A stretch of 64,000 nt of DNA from Atopomonas sediminilitoris. GTDB taxonomy: Bacteria; Pseudomonadota; Gammaproteobacteria; Pseudomonadales; Pseudomonadaceae. The notes beneath the pieces were generated by a model. That model was not told the origin of the DNA, did no database searches, and saw only the letters and a program-made list of their open reading frames with translations. The number at the start of each line of letters is the position of its first letter. The first letter of the stretch is position 1. The stretch covers positions 62,001 through 126,000 of the forward strand of contig NZ_JAKUMM010000011.1 of NCBI RefSeq assembly GCF_022601735.1. The letters are read 5' to 3'. The position numbers and the translations under genes are program-made. Below, in pieces: positions 18,504 to 26,449 of this stretch.

Positions 18504-19676
18504 ATGAATCAAAGCACCCCTCTGGCCCTGTTGGGCGGCTTAAGCGCCGAAGAATTTTTACGCGATTACTGGCAGCAAAAGCCCCTCTTGGTGCGTAACG
18601 CCCTGCCCGACTTTGTCAGCCCCTTAACCCCCGACGAGTTAGCCGGCCTCGCGCTGGAAGAAGAAGTCGAGTCGCGCATCATCCTTGAGCACGGCGTGCG
18701 CCCTTATGAGCTGCGCCGCGGCCCGTTTGTCGAAGAAGACTTCCAAGACCTGCCCGAAAGCCACTGGACCTTATTGGTGCAGGCCGTTGATCAATTCGTG
18801 CCCGAAGTCGCCGAACTGCTGCAAGAGTTTCGCTTTCTCCCCACATGGCGCATCGATGATGTGATGGTCAGCTACGCCACTCACGGCGGCGGCGTCGGCC
18901 CGCATTACGACAACTACGACGTGTTCTTGCTGCAAGGCCTCGGGCAGCGCCGCTGGCGCGTCGGCCAACTCTGCGACAGCCAAGCACAACTGATCAAACA
19001 CCCGGAAATGCGCATTCTGGCCGAATTTGCCGGCAGCGAAGACTGGGTACTCAACCCCGGCGACATGCTCTATCTACCGCCACGCCTAGCGCATTTCGGC
19101 ACTGCCGACAGCGACGACTGCATGACCTACTCGGTCGGCTTTCGCGCCCCCAGCGCCGCCGAAGTACTGACCCACTTCACCGACTTCCTCGCGCAAAATC
19201 TGCCCGACGAAGAGCGCTACACCGATGCGGCAGCCAAGCCCAGCAGCGACCCCAGCGAAATCGACGCCGCCGCGCTTGATCGCCTAAAAGCGCTGCTCGA
19301 CAAGCACATGCAAGACAAAGGCGCGCTGCTGACATGGTTTGGCCAGTTCATGACCGAACCGCGCTACCCTGAGCTGATCGAAGGCGAAGAATTGAGCGAA
19401 GACCAGCTGTTCGACGCCCTAGAAGACGGCGCCGTATTGGTGCGCAATCCCAGCGCCCGCTTGGCGTGGGCTGAGCGCGATGACGGCCTCGTGGTTTTTG
19501 TCAGCGGTCTGTCACGCGGGATGCCGACAGAGCTGCGCGATTTCTTGAAATTGGTCTGCACCGCCGACTGCCTGCACGCAGAAAACCTCGTCGATTGGCT
19601 CGAATTTGAGGATGCGCGTACGCTGTTAGTCGAGCTTCTTAAGCAAGGCAGTCTCGAGTTTGCCGATGACGAATAA
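18504..19676 (+). CDS. roxA: Ribosomal protein uL16 3-hydroxylase (JmjC/cupin oxygenase)
   Basis: RoxA/YcfD is an Fe(II)/2-oxoglutarate oxygenase that hydroxylates an arginine of ribosomal protein uL16. The 390-residue protein has the iron ligands His134 and Asp136 (HYDNYD) and His197 (PPRLAHFG), the facial triad of the family. A C-terminal winged-helix-like dimerisation region follows. The oxygen-dependent modification is notable in an organism equipped for denitrification. It overlaps the following GNAT gene by 11 bases. Confidence 0.92.
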   Translation: MNQSTPLALLGGLSAEEFLRDYWQQKPLLVRNALPDFVSPLTPDELAGLALEEEVESRIILEHGVRPYELRRGPFVEEDFQDLPESHWTLLVQAVDQFVPEVAELLQEFRFLPTWRIDDVMVSYATHGGGVGPHYDNYDVFLLQGLGQRRWRVGQLCDSQAQLIKHPEMRILAEFAGSEDWVLNPGDMLYLPPRLAHFGTADSDDCMTYSVGFRAPSAAEVLTHFTDFLAQNLPDEERYTDAAAKPSSDPSEIDAAALDRLKALLDKHMQDKGALLTWFGQFMTEPRYPELIEGEELSEDQLFDALEDGAVLVRNPSARLAWAERDDGLVVFVSGLSRGMPTELRDFLKLVCTADCLHAENLVDWLEFEDARTLLVELLKQGSLEFADDE

Positions 19677-20100
19677 CATCCACGTCAGCGTGACCGATTG
19701 GCAGCGCGATCACGTCGCGCTTAGCGCCATTCGCCAAGCGGTGTTTATCGATGAGCAACAAGTGCCGCCAGCACTGGAATGGGACGCGCTCGACGCCAGC
19801 TGCCAGCACTTGCTGGCCTATGCCGGCGACACCCCCATCGGCACAGCGCGGCTATTGCCTGACGGGCATATTGGCCGTGTCGCTGTGTGCAAAGACTGGC
19901 GCGGCCACCAAGTCGGCCTCAAGTTAATGCAAGCTGCCATGGCTTTAGGGCTTGAGCAAGGCATGCGCGTGTTCCTGCTTTCGGCACAAGTTCACGCCAT
20001 TCCTTTCTATGAGCGCCTAGGCTATAGGGTAATCAGCGCCGAGCCCTATGACGACGCTGGCATCCCTCATGTGGACATGCGATACGAGCACCAGCCATGA
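19666..20100 (+). CDS. GNAT-family N-acetyltransferase
   Basis: This 144-residue acetyltransferase is of the ElaA/YjdJ type. VFIDEQQVPPALEWD is at the N-terminal side, and the acetyl-CoA binding loop VAVCKDWRGHQVGLKLM is central. The conserved Tyr in IPFYERLGY is near the end. The ATG at 19666 is preferred to a TTG two codons earlier. It overlaps both neighbours (11 bases with roxA, 4 with the next gene), so it sits in a tight operon. The substrate is unknown. Confidence 0.88.
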   Translation: MTNNIHVSVTDWQRDHVALSAIRQAVFIDEQQVPPALEWDALDASCQHLLAYAGDTPIGTARLLPDGHIGRVAVCKDWRGHQVGLKLMQAAMALGLEQGMRVFLLSAQVHAIPFYERLGYRVISAEPYDDAGIPHVDMRYEHQP

Positions 20101-20738
20101 CCGACAAGCGCCCCGAATCGAGCAACAATCCCAGCACGCCAACCGACGAGCTGCCCGCGATTGAGTTCAGCTCACCGGGGCGTTTTACTATTCATAACCC
20201 AGATGAAGGCAGCCCCGACACCGCCCTTGTCGAACCAACACCGTTTATCATCGGCAGCCACCCTGAGCTAGAGCGTTTTGAGCAGCCCGGATTAGCCCGC
20301 AGCCACGCTTTAGCCCTGATGCAACAAGCCAAGCTTGAGGTGTGCCTCTACAGTCCTGACGGCGAAGCGTGGCTGTATAACCACAGCGCGCTGCGCGATG
20401 CCTGCCAACAATTTTTGCTCGCCAGCCCCAAGGCGCGCTTTCGTTGGCTGCTCGCTGATAGTCAACGCTTGGTGCGACAGGGCCACCTACTTCTGCAGCT
20501 GTGTCGCAAGTTCACCAGCCAGACTGACATCCGCTTACTCAATCCGCAGTACCCGACCAGCGGCGATGCCTACTTACTGATCGACCAAACAGCCTACTTA
20601 CGCCGCCCAGAGCCCGACAGCTACAGTGGCTACGTGTGGTATCACGCCCCCGCCAAAGGCAAACAACGCTTTGGCCAATTTGAGCAAGCCTGGAACACCA
20701 GTCAATTTGATCCCAATTTAAGGAGCATGCCGCTGTGA
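20097..20738 (+). CDS. Conserved hypothetical protein (DUF7931-like)
   Basis: I do not know a function for this 213-residue protein. It has a polar, Pro/Ser-rich N-terminal 30 residues. A globular region starts near HALALMQQAKLEVCLYSPDGEAWLYN and resembles the strand-helix pattern of phospholipase-D-like folds, without an HKD motif. The gene is locked into an operon by four-base overlaps on both sides (GNAT gene, then the secretin-domain gene). The same trio precedes aceA in Pseudomonas genomes as I recall, which supports a real gene. Confidence 0.65.
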   Translation: MTDKRPESSNNPSTPTDELPAIEFSSPGRFTIHNPDEGSPDTALVEPTPFIIGSHPELERFEQPGLARSHALALMQQAKLEVCLYSPDGEAWLYNHSALRDACQQFLLASPKARFRWLLADSQRLVRQGHLLLQLCRKFTSQTDIRLLNPQYPTSGDAYLLIDQTAYLRRPEPDSYSGYVWYHAPAKGKQRFGQFEQAWNTSQFDPNLRSMPL

Positions 20739-21541
20739 GCCGATTCACCGCCTTGCTGTTGCTGATCTTAAGCACGACCGCCCTCGCCGCACCGCGCACC
20801 GAGGTGCTTGAGCTGCGCTACAACACCGCCGATGACCTACTGCCTACCGTGCAAGCCATTCTGGGCAGCGAGGGGCGCGTTTCAGCCTATGGCAACCAGC
20901 TGATCATCAATGCTGAGCAGCACAAAATACTTGAAGTTCAAGACCTGCTGCGGCAACTGGATAAAAGCCCACAGCGCTTGCTCATCACGGTGGATACCAG
21001 CAGCGACAGCCAGCTTAACGAGCGCGGTTATCGGGTCGATGGCGAGCTCTCCGCCGGCGGCGTGTCGGTGATCAGCGGCGACGGTGAGATCGATGGCAAA
21101 GACCAAGTGCGCATCATTCGACGCACCACCGACAGCCGTGGCGGCGGCCAGCAGCAAGTGCAAGCGACCGAGGGGTATCCGGCCTTTATCCAAATAGGTC
21201 AAAGCGTACCCATCACTACCTCAACGGCGACACCGTATGGCGGCTGGAGCAACACGCAGTACCGCGACGTTACCCGCGGCTACTATGTCACCGTGACCCT
21301 AAGCGGCAACATTGCCCACATCAGCTTAAGCAGTCGCAATGATCGTTTAAGCCAAAGTCAGCCCGGCGTGATCGACACGCAAAGCACCGACACCCGCTTA
21401 ACCACGCGCCTTGGCGAGTGGGTTACCTTCGGCGGCATCAGCGAATCACAAAGCGGCAACGACAGCGATTTTCTGCGCCACAAAACCACGCAAGGACGCG
21501 AAGACGTTACCTTGCGTCTCAAAGTCGATGTCATGAATTAA
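20735..21541 (+). CDS. Periplasmic protein with secretin N-terminal-type domains
   Basis: The 268-residue product has a signal peptide (cleavage after ALAA near residue 19). A secretin/TonB short N-terminal-like domain follows, with EVLELRYNTADDLLPTVQAIL and NQLIINAEQHKILEVQDLLRQLD. The second half resembles the start of a secretin beta-domain (GYPAFIQIGQSVPI; GREDVTLRLKVDV). It is much shorter than real secretins (400-700 residues) and has no pore-forming length, so it is a secretin-related orphan. GTG is the start, preceded by AAGGAG and overlapping the previous stop. Confidence 0.75.
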   Translation: MSRFTALLLLILSTTALAAPRTEVLELRYNTADDLLPTVQAILGSEGRVSAYGNQLIINAEQHKILEVQDLLRQLDKSPQRLLITVDTSSDSQLNERGYRVDGELSAGGVSVISGDGEIDGKDQVRIIRRTTDSRGGGQQQVQATEGYPAFIQIGQSVPITTSTATPYGGWSNTQYRDVTRGYYVTVTLSGNIAHISLSSRNDRLSQSQPGVIDTQSTDTRLTTRLGEWVTFGGISESQSGNDSDFLRHKTTQGREDVTLRLKVDVMN

Positions 21542-21605
21542 CGTTCGTCGTTTTTGTAGTGCCAAAGCCAAAGGCACTACAAAATCCATTTGACGAACAA
21601 ACGTT
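21539..21605. repeat. Nested inverted repeat overlapping the stop codon before aceA
   Basis: The inner arms TTTTGTAGTGCC (21552-21563) and GGCACTACAAAA (21573-21584) are a perfect 12-bp palindrome. Outer arms AACGTTCGTC (21540-21549) and GACGAAC plus CGTT (21592-21605, with a three-base bulge) extend it. No T run follows on either side, so it is not a standard terminator. Confidence 0.7.
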
Positions 21606-21893
21606 TGAAGCGCATCATGCCGTCACCCGATAGCCAGAGGCGCTTAGCAGCCTCCGTGAAACAGCAGGTCACCCCGCGTTGTTTCTCGTGTCTCAGGGGC
21701 CCACAAGGCAGATGAGAAGGGTTACGACTGGAAACAGGTCGTCCTGAGGGACGGGAACACTTTGCGCATCAGCTCTGCTATGCCCTGTGTTATGCCCTCC
21801 TTGTGACACCTCGCCATTCGCAATCCTATCGTCTTATTGTTGCCCTAGCATGCTTCGGACTGTGCTTGAACAATCACCAACGTAGGATTGACC
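21606..21893 (+). other. aceA upstream region / possible long leader
   Basis: About 290 bases with no supported gene before aceA. A small hairpin with a GAAA loop and exposed GGA lies near 21723-21741 (acgactggaaacaggtcgt). Further GGA triplets occur at 21751-21758 and in the ribosome binding site (AGGA at 21883-21886). This pattern is what RsmA/CsrA sites look like, and gacA is present in this window, but the link is speculative. No promoter could be assigned with confidence. Confidence 0.35.
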
Positions 21894-23489
21894 ATGTCTG
21901 CTTATCAAAACGACATCAAAGCCGTTGCCGCACTGAAAGAATCTTTCGGTAGCAGCTGGAGCGCCATCGACCCTGAGTCAGTGGCCCGTATGCGCGCTCA
22001 AAACCGTTTCAAAACCGGTCTAGAAATCGCCCAGTACACTGCCGACATCATGCGTAAAGACATGGTCGAGTACGACGCCGACTCTTCTGTCTACACCCAA
22101 TCGCTGGGTTGCTGGCACGGCTTCATCGGTCAGCAGAAGCTGATCTCGATCAAGAAGCACCTGAAGACCACCAACAAGCGCTACCTGTACCTGTCTGGCT
22201 GGATGGTTGCTGCGCTGCGTTCTGAGTTCGGCCCACTGCCTGACCAGTCTATGCACGAGAAGACCTCTGTTGCTGCGCTGATCGAAGAGCTGTACACCTT
22301 CCTGCGTCAAGCTGACAGCCGCGAGCTGGACCTGCTGTTCACCGCACTGGACGACGCCCGCGAAGCTGGCGACAAGGCCAAGGCTGCTGAAATCCAGAAC
22401 CAAATCGACAACTACGAAACTCACGTAGTACCGATCATTGCCGACATCGACGCTGGTTTCGGTAACCCAGAAGCCACCTACCTGCTGGCCAAGAAGATGA
22501 TCGAAGCGGGTGCTTGCTGCATCCAGATCGAAAACCAAGTTTCTGACGAGAAGCAGTGTGGCCACCAGGACGGTAAAGTAACCGTTCCGCACGCTGACTT
22601 TATCGCCAAGATCAACGCTGTGCGTTACGCCTTCCTTGAGCTGGGCATCGACAACGGCGTGATCGTTGCTCGTACCGACTCGCTGGGTGCTGGCCTGACC
22701 AAGCAAATCGCAGTCACCAACAAGCCGGGCGACCTGGGCGACCAGTACAACTCGTTCTTGGATTGCGAAGAAATCTCCGAAGCCGAACTGGGCAACGGCG
22801 ACGTTGTGATCAAGCGCGAAGGCAAGCTGCTGCGTCCTAAGCGTCTGCCGTCCAACCTGTTCCAGTTCCGCAAGGGTACTGGTGAAGCACGTTGCGTACT
22901 GGACAGCATCACCTCGCTGCAGAACGGTGCTGACCTGCTGTGGATCGAAACCGAGAAGCCGCACGTTGGCCAGATCGCTGCCATGGTTAACGAAGTTCGT
23001 AAGACCATCCCGAACGCCAAGCTGGTGTACAACAACAGCCCATCGTTCAACTGGACTCTGAACTTCCGCCAGCAGGTGTTCGATGCCATGGTTGCTGAAG
23101 GCAAGGACGTTTCTGCCTACGATCGTGCCAACCTGATGAGCATTGATTACGACGAAACCGAATTGGCCCAACTGGCTGACGAGAAGATCCGTACCTTCCA
23201 GCGTGACGGTTCTGCAGAAGCAGGTATCTTCCACCACCTGATCACCCTGCCGACCTACCACACTGCGGCCCTGTCGACCGACAACCTGGCCAAAGGCTAC
23301 TTCGCCGACCAAGGCATGCTGGCCTACGTGAAAGGCGTTCAGCGTCAAGAGATCCGTCAAGGCATCGCTTGCGTGAAGCACCAGAACATGGCTGGTTCCG
23401 ACATCGGTGACAACCATAAAGAGTACTTCGCTGGCGAAGCAGCTCTGAAGGCTGGCGGTAAAGACAACACCATGAACCAGTTCGGCTGA
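21894..23489 (+). CDS. aceA: Isocitrate lyase
   Basis: AceA splits isocitrate to glyoxylate and succinate, the entry to the glyoxylate shunt. The 531-residue length is that of the long Pseudomonas-type enzyme rather than the 434-residue E. coli form. The catalytic loop is KQCGH at 220-224 with Cys222. ATG 21894 follows AGGA six bases upstream. Codon choice (CTG, CGT, GCT rich) differs from the neighbours and suggests strong expression. A terminator follows. Confidence 0.96.
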   Translation: MSAYQNDIKAVAALKESFGSSWSAIDPESVARMRAQNRFKTGLEIAQYTADIMRKDMVEYDADSSVYTQSLGCWHGFIGQQKLISIKKHLKTTNKRYLYLSGWMVAALRSEFGPLPDQSMHEKTSVAALIEELYTFLRQADSRELDLLFTALDDAREAGDKAKAAEIQNQIDNYETHVVPIIADIDAGFGNPEATYLLAKKMIEAGACCIQIENQVSDEKQCGHQDGKVTVPHADFIAKINAVRYAFLELGIDNGVIVARTDSLGAGLTKQIAVTNKPGDLGDQYNSFLDCEEISEAELGNGDVVIKREGKLLRPKRLPSNLFQFRKGTGEARCVLDSITSLQNGADLLWIETEKPHVGQIAAMVNEVRKTIPNAKLVYNNSPSFNWTLNFRQQVFDAMVAEGKDVSAYDRANLMSIDYDETELAQLADEKIRTFQRDGSAEAGIFHHLITLPTYHTAALSTDNLAKGYFADQGMLAYVKGVQRQEIRQGIACVKHQNMAGSDIGDNHKEYFAGEAALKAGGKDNTMNQFG

Positions 23490-23526
23490 TTGCTAACTGA
23501 TTCGGACGCAAGTCCACGGTGTTAAG

Positions 23527-23553
23527 AAAGGCCACCCTCGGGTGGCCTTTTCT
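23527..23553 (+). terminator. Intrinsic terminator after aceA
   Basis: A ten-bp perfect stem (aaaggccacc / ggtggccttt), a CTCG loop and trailing Ts. Confidence 0.88.
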
Positions 23554-23624
23554 ATGCGCGATATAAAACCAAACCCTGCTGGCTCTTATAAGCCTTATGC
23601 CTCGAGTGATTCATTAAGCAACGC

Positions 23625-23638
23625 TTGATTGCAATCAA
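23625..23638 (+). promoter_or_regulatory. ANR/DNR box, perfect consensus, upstream of the FeoB-like gene
   Basis: TTGAT-TGCA-ATCAA matches the FNR-family consensus in all ten defined bases. With activator spacing of 41.5, the start of transcription would be near 23673, and GAGAAT at 23661-23666 would serve as the -10 element. Confidence 0.8.
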
Positions 23639-23658
23639 GCCCCATCACCATAAAACGA

Positions 23659-23698
23659 ATGAGAATGCCTCCCATAAACCTTTGGTGGAGATTCTCAT
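23659..23698 (+). repeat. Inverted repeat covering the ribosome binding site and start of the FeoB-like gene
   Basis: ATGAGAAT (23659-23666) pairs with ATTCTCAT (23691-23698), and CTCC (23669-23672) pairs with the Shine-Dalgarno GGAG (23687-23690). In RNA this 12-bp stem with a two-base bulge would hide both the ribosome binding site and the AUG. If transcription starts near 23673, the left arm would instead be promoter DNA. Confidence 0.6.
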
Positions 23699-24908
23699 GT
23701 TTGCCGCACTGTTCCCTGCCCCGCGCGATATTGATGCTTGGTTACTGCACCCGCTATGGGGGCGCTTGGTGTTTGCAGGCTTGCTTTATGGGCTGTTCTA
23801 CACCGCCTACACATTGACCGAATGGCCCATGGGCTTGATCGACGAAGCGCTAGCTGGGCTTTCACAGTGGATTGCCAGCGTGCTGCCCGCCAGCGAGTGG
23901 ACGCGCTTACTCAGTGAAGGCATTGTGCCGGGCGTTGCCGCAGTGTTGGTGTTTCTGCCCACCGTCGCCGTGGTGTTTGTCGGTTTAGCCTTGCTAGAAC
24001 ACAGCCGCTACTTGCAGCGCGCCACCGAGTTGTTCACCCCACTGATGGCGCGTTTTGGCTTACCGGGGCAAGCGCTGTTGTCGCTCGTGCTCGGCTTTGG
24101 CTGCAATGTGCCTTCGGTATTAAGCGCCAAGAATTTACCGCAAGGTGTGCAACGCACCGCACTGCTGCTGAGCGCGCCTTTAATGAGTTGCTCGGCACGG
24201 TTGCCGGTTTATGTGTTGCTGGCCGCTGCCTGCTTTGAAAAACACGCTGTGCTGGTCATTTTGGCCGTGCACGCTTGGGGTGTTTTGCTGGCGCTGGGCT
24301 TAAGTTGGTTTGTCAGTCGCCGCCAAGGGGCGGTGCTATTAGCCGTAGCGCCTGTGCGTGAGCCCATGCAAATCCCCTCGGTCAAGGTTGTGTTTGCCGA
24401 CGCACTGGATCACAGCTGGGATTTTCTGCGCAAAATTGGTCAAGTGATTTTGCTCGGCGCCATGTTGATTTGGTTCCTACAAAGCTATCCCGCCAATGAT
24501 CAAGGCGAACTGCAAGGCCCCAGTTACTTAGAGCAAGCTGGGCAAGTACTCAGCCCACTGACGGCACCACTGAACTTCACTTGGCAAGACAATGTGGCGC
24601 TGCTCAGTGGCCTGGTAGCCAAAGAAGTGATTGTCTCCACCATGGTTATGACCCGCCACCTACCCAGCGTGGACGGTGATGAGCAACAACAAACCCTTGG
24701 CTGGGCCAGCTCATTGCGCGAGCAAGTAAGCCCTACCCAAGCGCTGGCCTTCATGTTGTTCACCCTGCTGTATTTCCCCTGTCTGGCCACCCTTGGCACC
24801 CTGCGTCGCTTTGGCGGCTGGAAATTACCACTGGCCAGCATGGCTTTCGGCCTAACCAGCGCTTGGCTGTCGGCATATGCCGTCACCTTGATTGGCGCAC
24901 TGCTGTAA
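23697..24908 (+). CDS. FeoB-like membrane transporter lacking the GTPase domain
   Basis: This 403-residue membrane protein corresponds only to the membrane part of FeoB. The Gate/NRD-type motifs GFGCNVPS (133-140) and SAPLMSCSARLPVYVLL (159-175) are present, as is GLVAKEVIVSTM. The N-terminal G domain (GxxxxGKS and NPNxGK motifs) that starts true FeoB is absent, and nothing like it is encoded upstream. The substrate may be ferrous iron or something else. ATG 23697 has GGAG six bases upstream. The gene follows a perfect ANR/DNR box and is followed by a Cys-rich small gene typical of FeoB operons. Confidence 0.82.
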   Translation: MFAALFPAPRDIDAWLLHPLWGRLVFAGLLYGLFYTAYTLTEWPMGLIDEALAGLSQWIASVLPASEWTRLLSEGIVPGVAAVLVFLPTVAVVFVGLALLEHSRYLQRATELFTPLMARFGLPGQALLSLVLGFGCNVPSVLSAKNLPQGVQRTALLLSAPLMSCSARLPVYVLLAAACFEKHAVLVILAVHAWGVLLALGLSWFVSRRQGAVLLAVAPVREPMQIPSVKVVFADALDHSWDFLRKIGQVILLGAMLIWFLQSYPANDQGELQGPSYLEQAGQVLSPLTAPLNFTWQDNVALLSGLVAKEVIVSTMVMTRHLPSVDGDEQQQTLGWASSLREQVSPTQALAFMLFTLLYFPCLATLGTLRRFGGWKLPLASMAFGLTSAWLSAYAVTLIGALL

Positions 24909-24919
24909 GGAGCAAAACC

Positions 24920-25063
24920 ATGAGCTTGATGAGCGTATTAATGCTGCTGCCCGCCGGGCTGCTAATCCACCGCGTATGGCAACAAAGCCAAACCGGCTGT
25001 GACGGCTGTCAAGGCTGCCCAAGCGCCAAACGTTGCGGGCAAGTAAAAACCAAGATCACTTGA
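24920..25063 (+). CDS. Small FeoB-associated Cys-rich membrane protein
   Basis: A 47-residue peptide with an N-terminal hydrophobic helix (about 3-17) and a cysteine-rich tail, CDGCQGCPSAKRC. This layout is that of the FeoB-associated Cys-rich family. It starts 11 bases after the FeoB-like stop with a strong AAGGAG site and so belongs to the same operon. The tail could bind metal or an Fe-S cluster; this is inferred only from the cysteines. Its stop codon overlaps a degenerate ANR-type box. Confidence 0.75.
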   Translation: MSLMSVLMLLPAGLLIHRVWQQSQTGCDGCQGCPSAKRCGQVKTKIT

Positions 25064-25073
25064 TTGCAGTCAT
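25060..25073 (+). promoter_or_regulatory. Degenerate ANR/DNR box upstream of the porin
   Basis: TTGAT-TGCA-GTCAT matches 8 of 10 consensus bases. A TAGCGT -10-like element lies at 25096-25101, at the spacing expected for an activator at -41.5. It overlaps the stop codon of the preceding small gene. Confidence 0.4.
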
Positions 25074-25131
25074 GTTACCGAATGTTACAAGACTCTAGCG
25101 TAGCGCTATCTGCCACGAAGGAGTCACCCAC

Positions 25132-26367
25132 ATGTCTAAACCGAAGCTTTCAGCTTTATCCACGGCACTGATGCTGGCCACGGTTGCCAGCTCAGTGCAG
25201 GCCGAATCGTTTAGCCAACTTTGGGAAGACGGCAAAGTCGGCCTCGACGCCCGCTACCGTTACGAACACGTTGACGAGGACAACACCAAGAACAACGCTA
25301 ACGCGCAAACCCTGCGCACCCGCATCACGTTGCAATCGGGTAAGTGGTATGGCCTGTCGACACTCGTTGAGGCCGACAACGTCAGCCGTATCGGCGATGA
25401 CCACTACAACGACACCCGCAACGGCCAAAGCCAATACTCGACCGTAGCCGACCCCGATGGCAGCGAAATCAACCAAGCCTTGCTGCGTTATGACTATGCC
25501 CTCGGCAACGTGGTGGTGGGTCGCCAGCGCATTAATCTCGACAACCAACGCTTTGTCGGCGGCGTGGCATGGCGGCAAAACGAGCAAACCTACGACGGCG
25601 CACTGACGCAATTTAAGCCCATCGACAACCTGACCTTGACCTACGCCTACATTGATCAGGTCAACACCGTGTTTGGCCCCGATGACAACCGCTATACCTT
25701 GGCCGGCAACCCCGCCAACATCGATGGCCACAGCCATTTGATCAACGCGCAGTACGTTATCGCCCCTGCGCTAACCGTCACTGCCTACCGCTACATGCTG
25801 GGCTTGGACAACTTAGCCAACAAAGCGCAATCCAGCGCCACCAACGGCTTGCGCTTAAATGGCGTGCTGGCAGGCTTTAACTATGCCGCCGAATACGCCA
25901 GCCAAAGCGACTACGCCGGCAACCCGAAAAAAGTCGACGCTGATTACTACCTGCTCGAAGGTGGTTACACCTTTAAAGACCTCAACAACCTGGCACTGAA
26001 GGCCGGTTATGAAGTGCTTGAAGGCGAGCAAGACACCAGCAAAGGGGCCTTCCAAACCCCACTTGCCACCAAGCACATGTTCCAAGGCTGGGCGGATATG
26101 TTCCTCGGCACCCCGCAGCACGGGGTTAAGGACGCCTACTTCGGCGGCAGCATGCCGCTCTTGGGCGGCAACGTGCAGGCTTGGTACCACGATTTCCGCG
26201 CCGAGGCTGGCTCCAGCCATTACGGTGAGGAATTTGACGTCGCTTATGGTCGTCCATTGCCGTGGGTCAAAGGCTTGAGCGCACTGGTTAAGTACGCTGA
26301 CTACGATGCTGATGATTACAGCGTCGACACGCAAAAACTGTGGGTGCAACTGCAATACACCTACTGA
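25132..26367 (+). CDS. Outer-membrane porin (alginate-export/OprB-like beta-barrel)
   Basis: The 411-residue protein has a signal peptide ending at VQA-ES (about residue 25). Alternating beta-strand sequence follows, ending in the aromatic terminal strand VQLQYTY, as required for outer-membrane insertion. ARYRYEHVDEDNTKNNANAQTLRTRI at the start of the mature part is typical of the alginate_exp-type porins of Pseudomonas. The solute is unknown. The position between two anaerobically regulated units, and the weak ANR-type box upstream, suggest low-oxygen expression. Confidence 0.82.
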   Translation: MSKPKLSALSTALMLATVASSVQAESFSQLWEDGKVGLDARYRYEHVDEDNTKNNANAQTLRTRITLQSGKWYGLSTLVEADNVSRIGDDHYNDTRNGQSQYSTVADPDGSEINQALLRYDYALGNVVVGRQRINLDNQRFVGGVAWRQNEQTYDGALTQFKPIDNLTLTYAYIDQVNTVFGPDDNRYTLAGNPANIDGHSHLINAQYVIAPALTVTAYRYMLGLDNLANKAQSSATNGLRLNGVLAGFNYAAEYASQSDYAGNPKKVDADYYLLEGGYTFKDLNNLALKAGYEVLEGEQDTSKGAFQTPLATKHMFQGWADMFLGTPQHGVKDAYFGGSMPLLGGNVQAWYHDFRAEAGSSHYGEEFDVAYGRPLPWVKGLSALVKYADYDADDYSVDTQKLWVQLQYTY

Positions 26368-26382
26368 TTAGCCGTCGGTAAC

Positions 26383-26417
26383 AGGGCTGCTCATCCGGAG
26401 CAGCCCTATTGCTTTTT
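26383..26417 (+). terminator. Intrinsic terminator after the porin
   Basis: The stem agggctgctc / gagcagccct is followed by ATTGC and a T run. Confidence 0.82.
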
Positions 26418-26449
26418 AATGATCCTGATTGTCTGACAAGGACGCCACC

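Noticed and set aside
22020..23417. Long open frame (465 codons) on the minus strand opposite aceA
   Set aside because: It is a shadow of the strongly biased aceA coding frame. The translation has no recognisable domain and no ribosome binding site.
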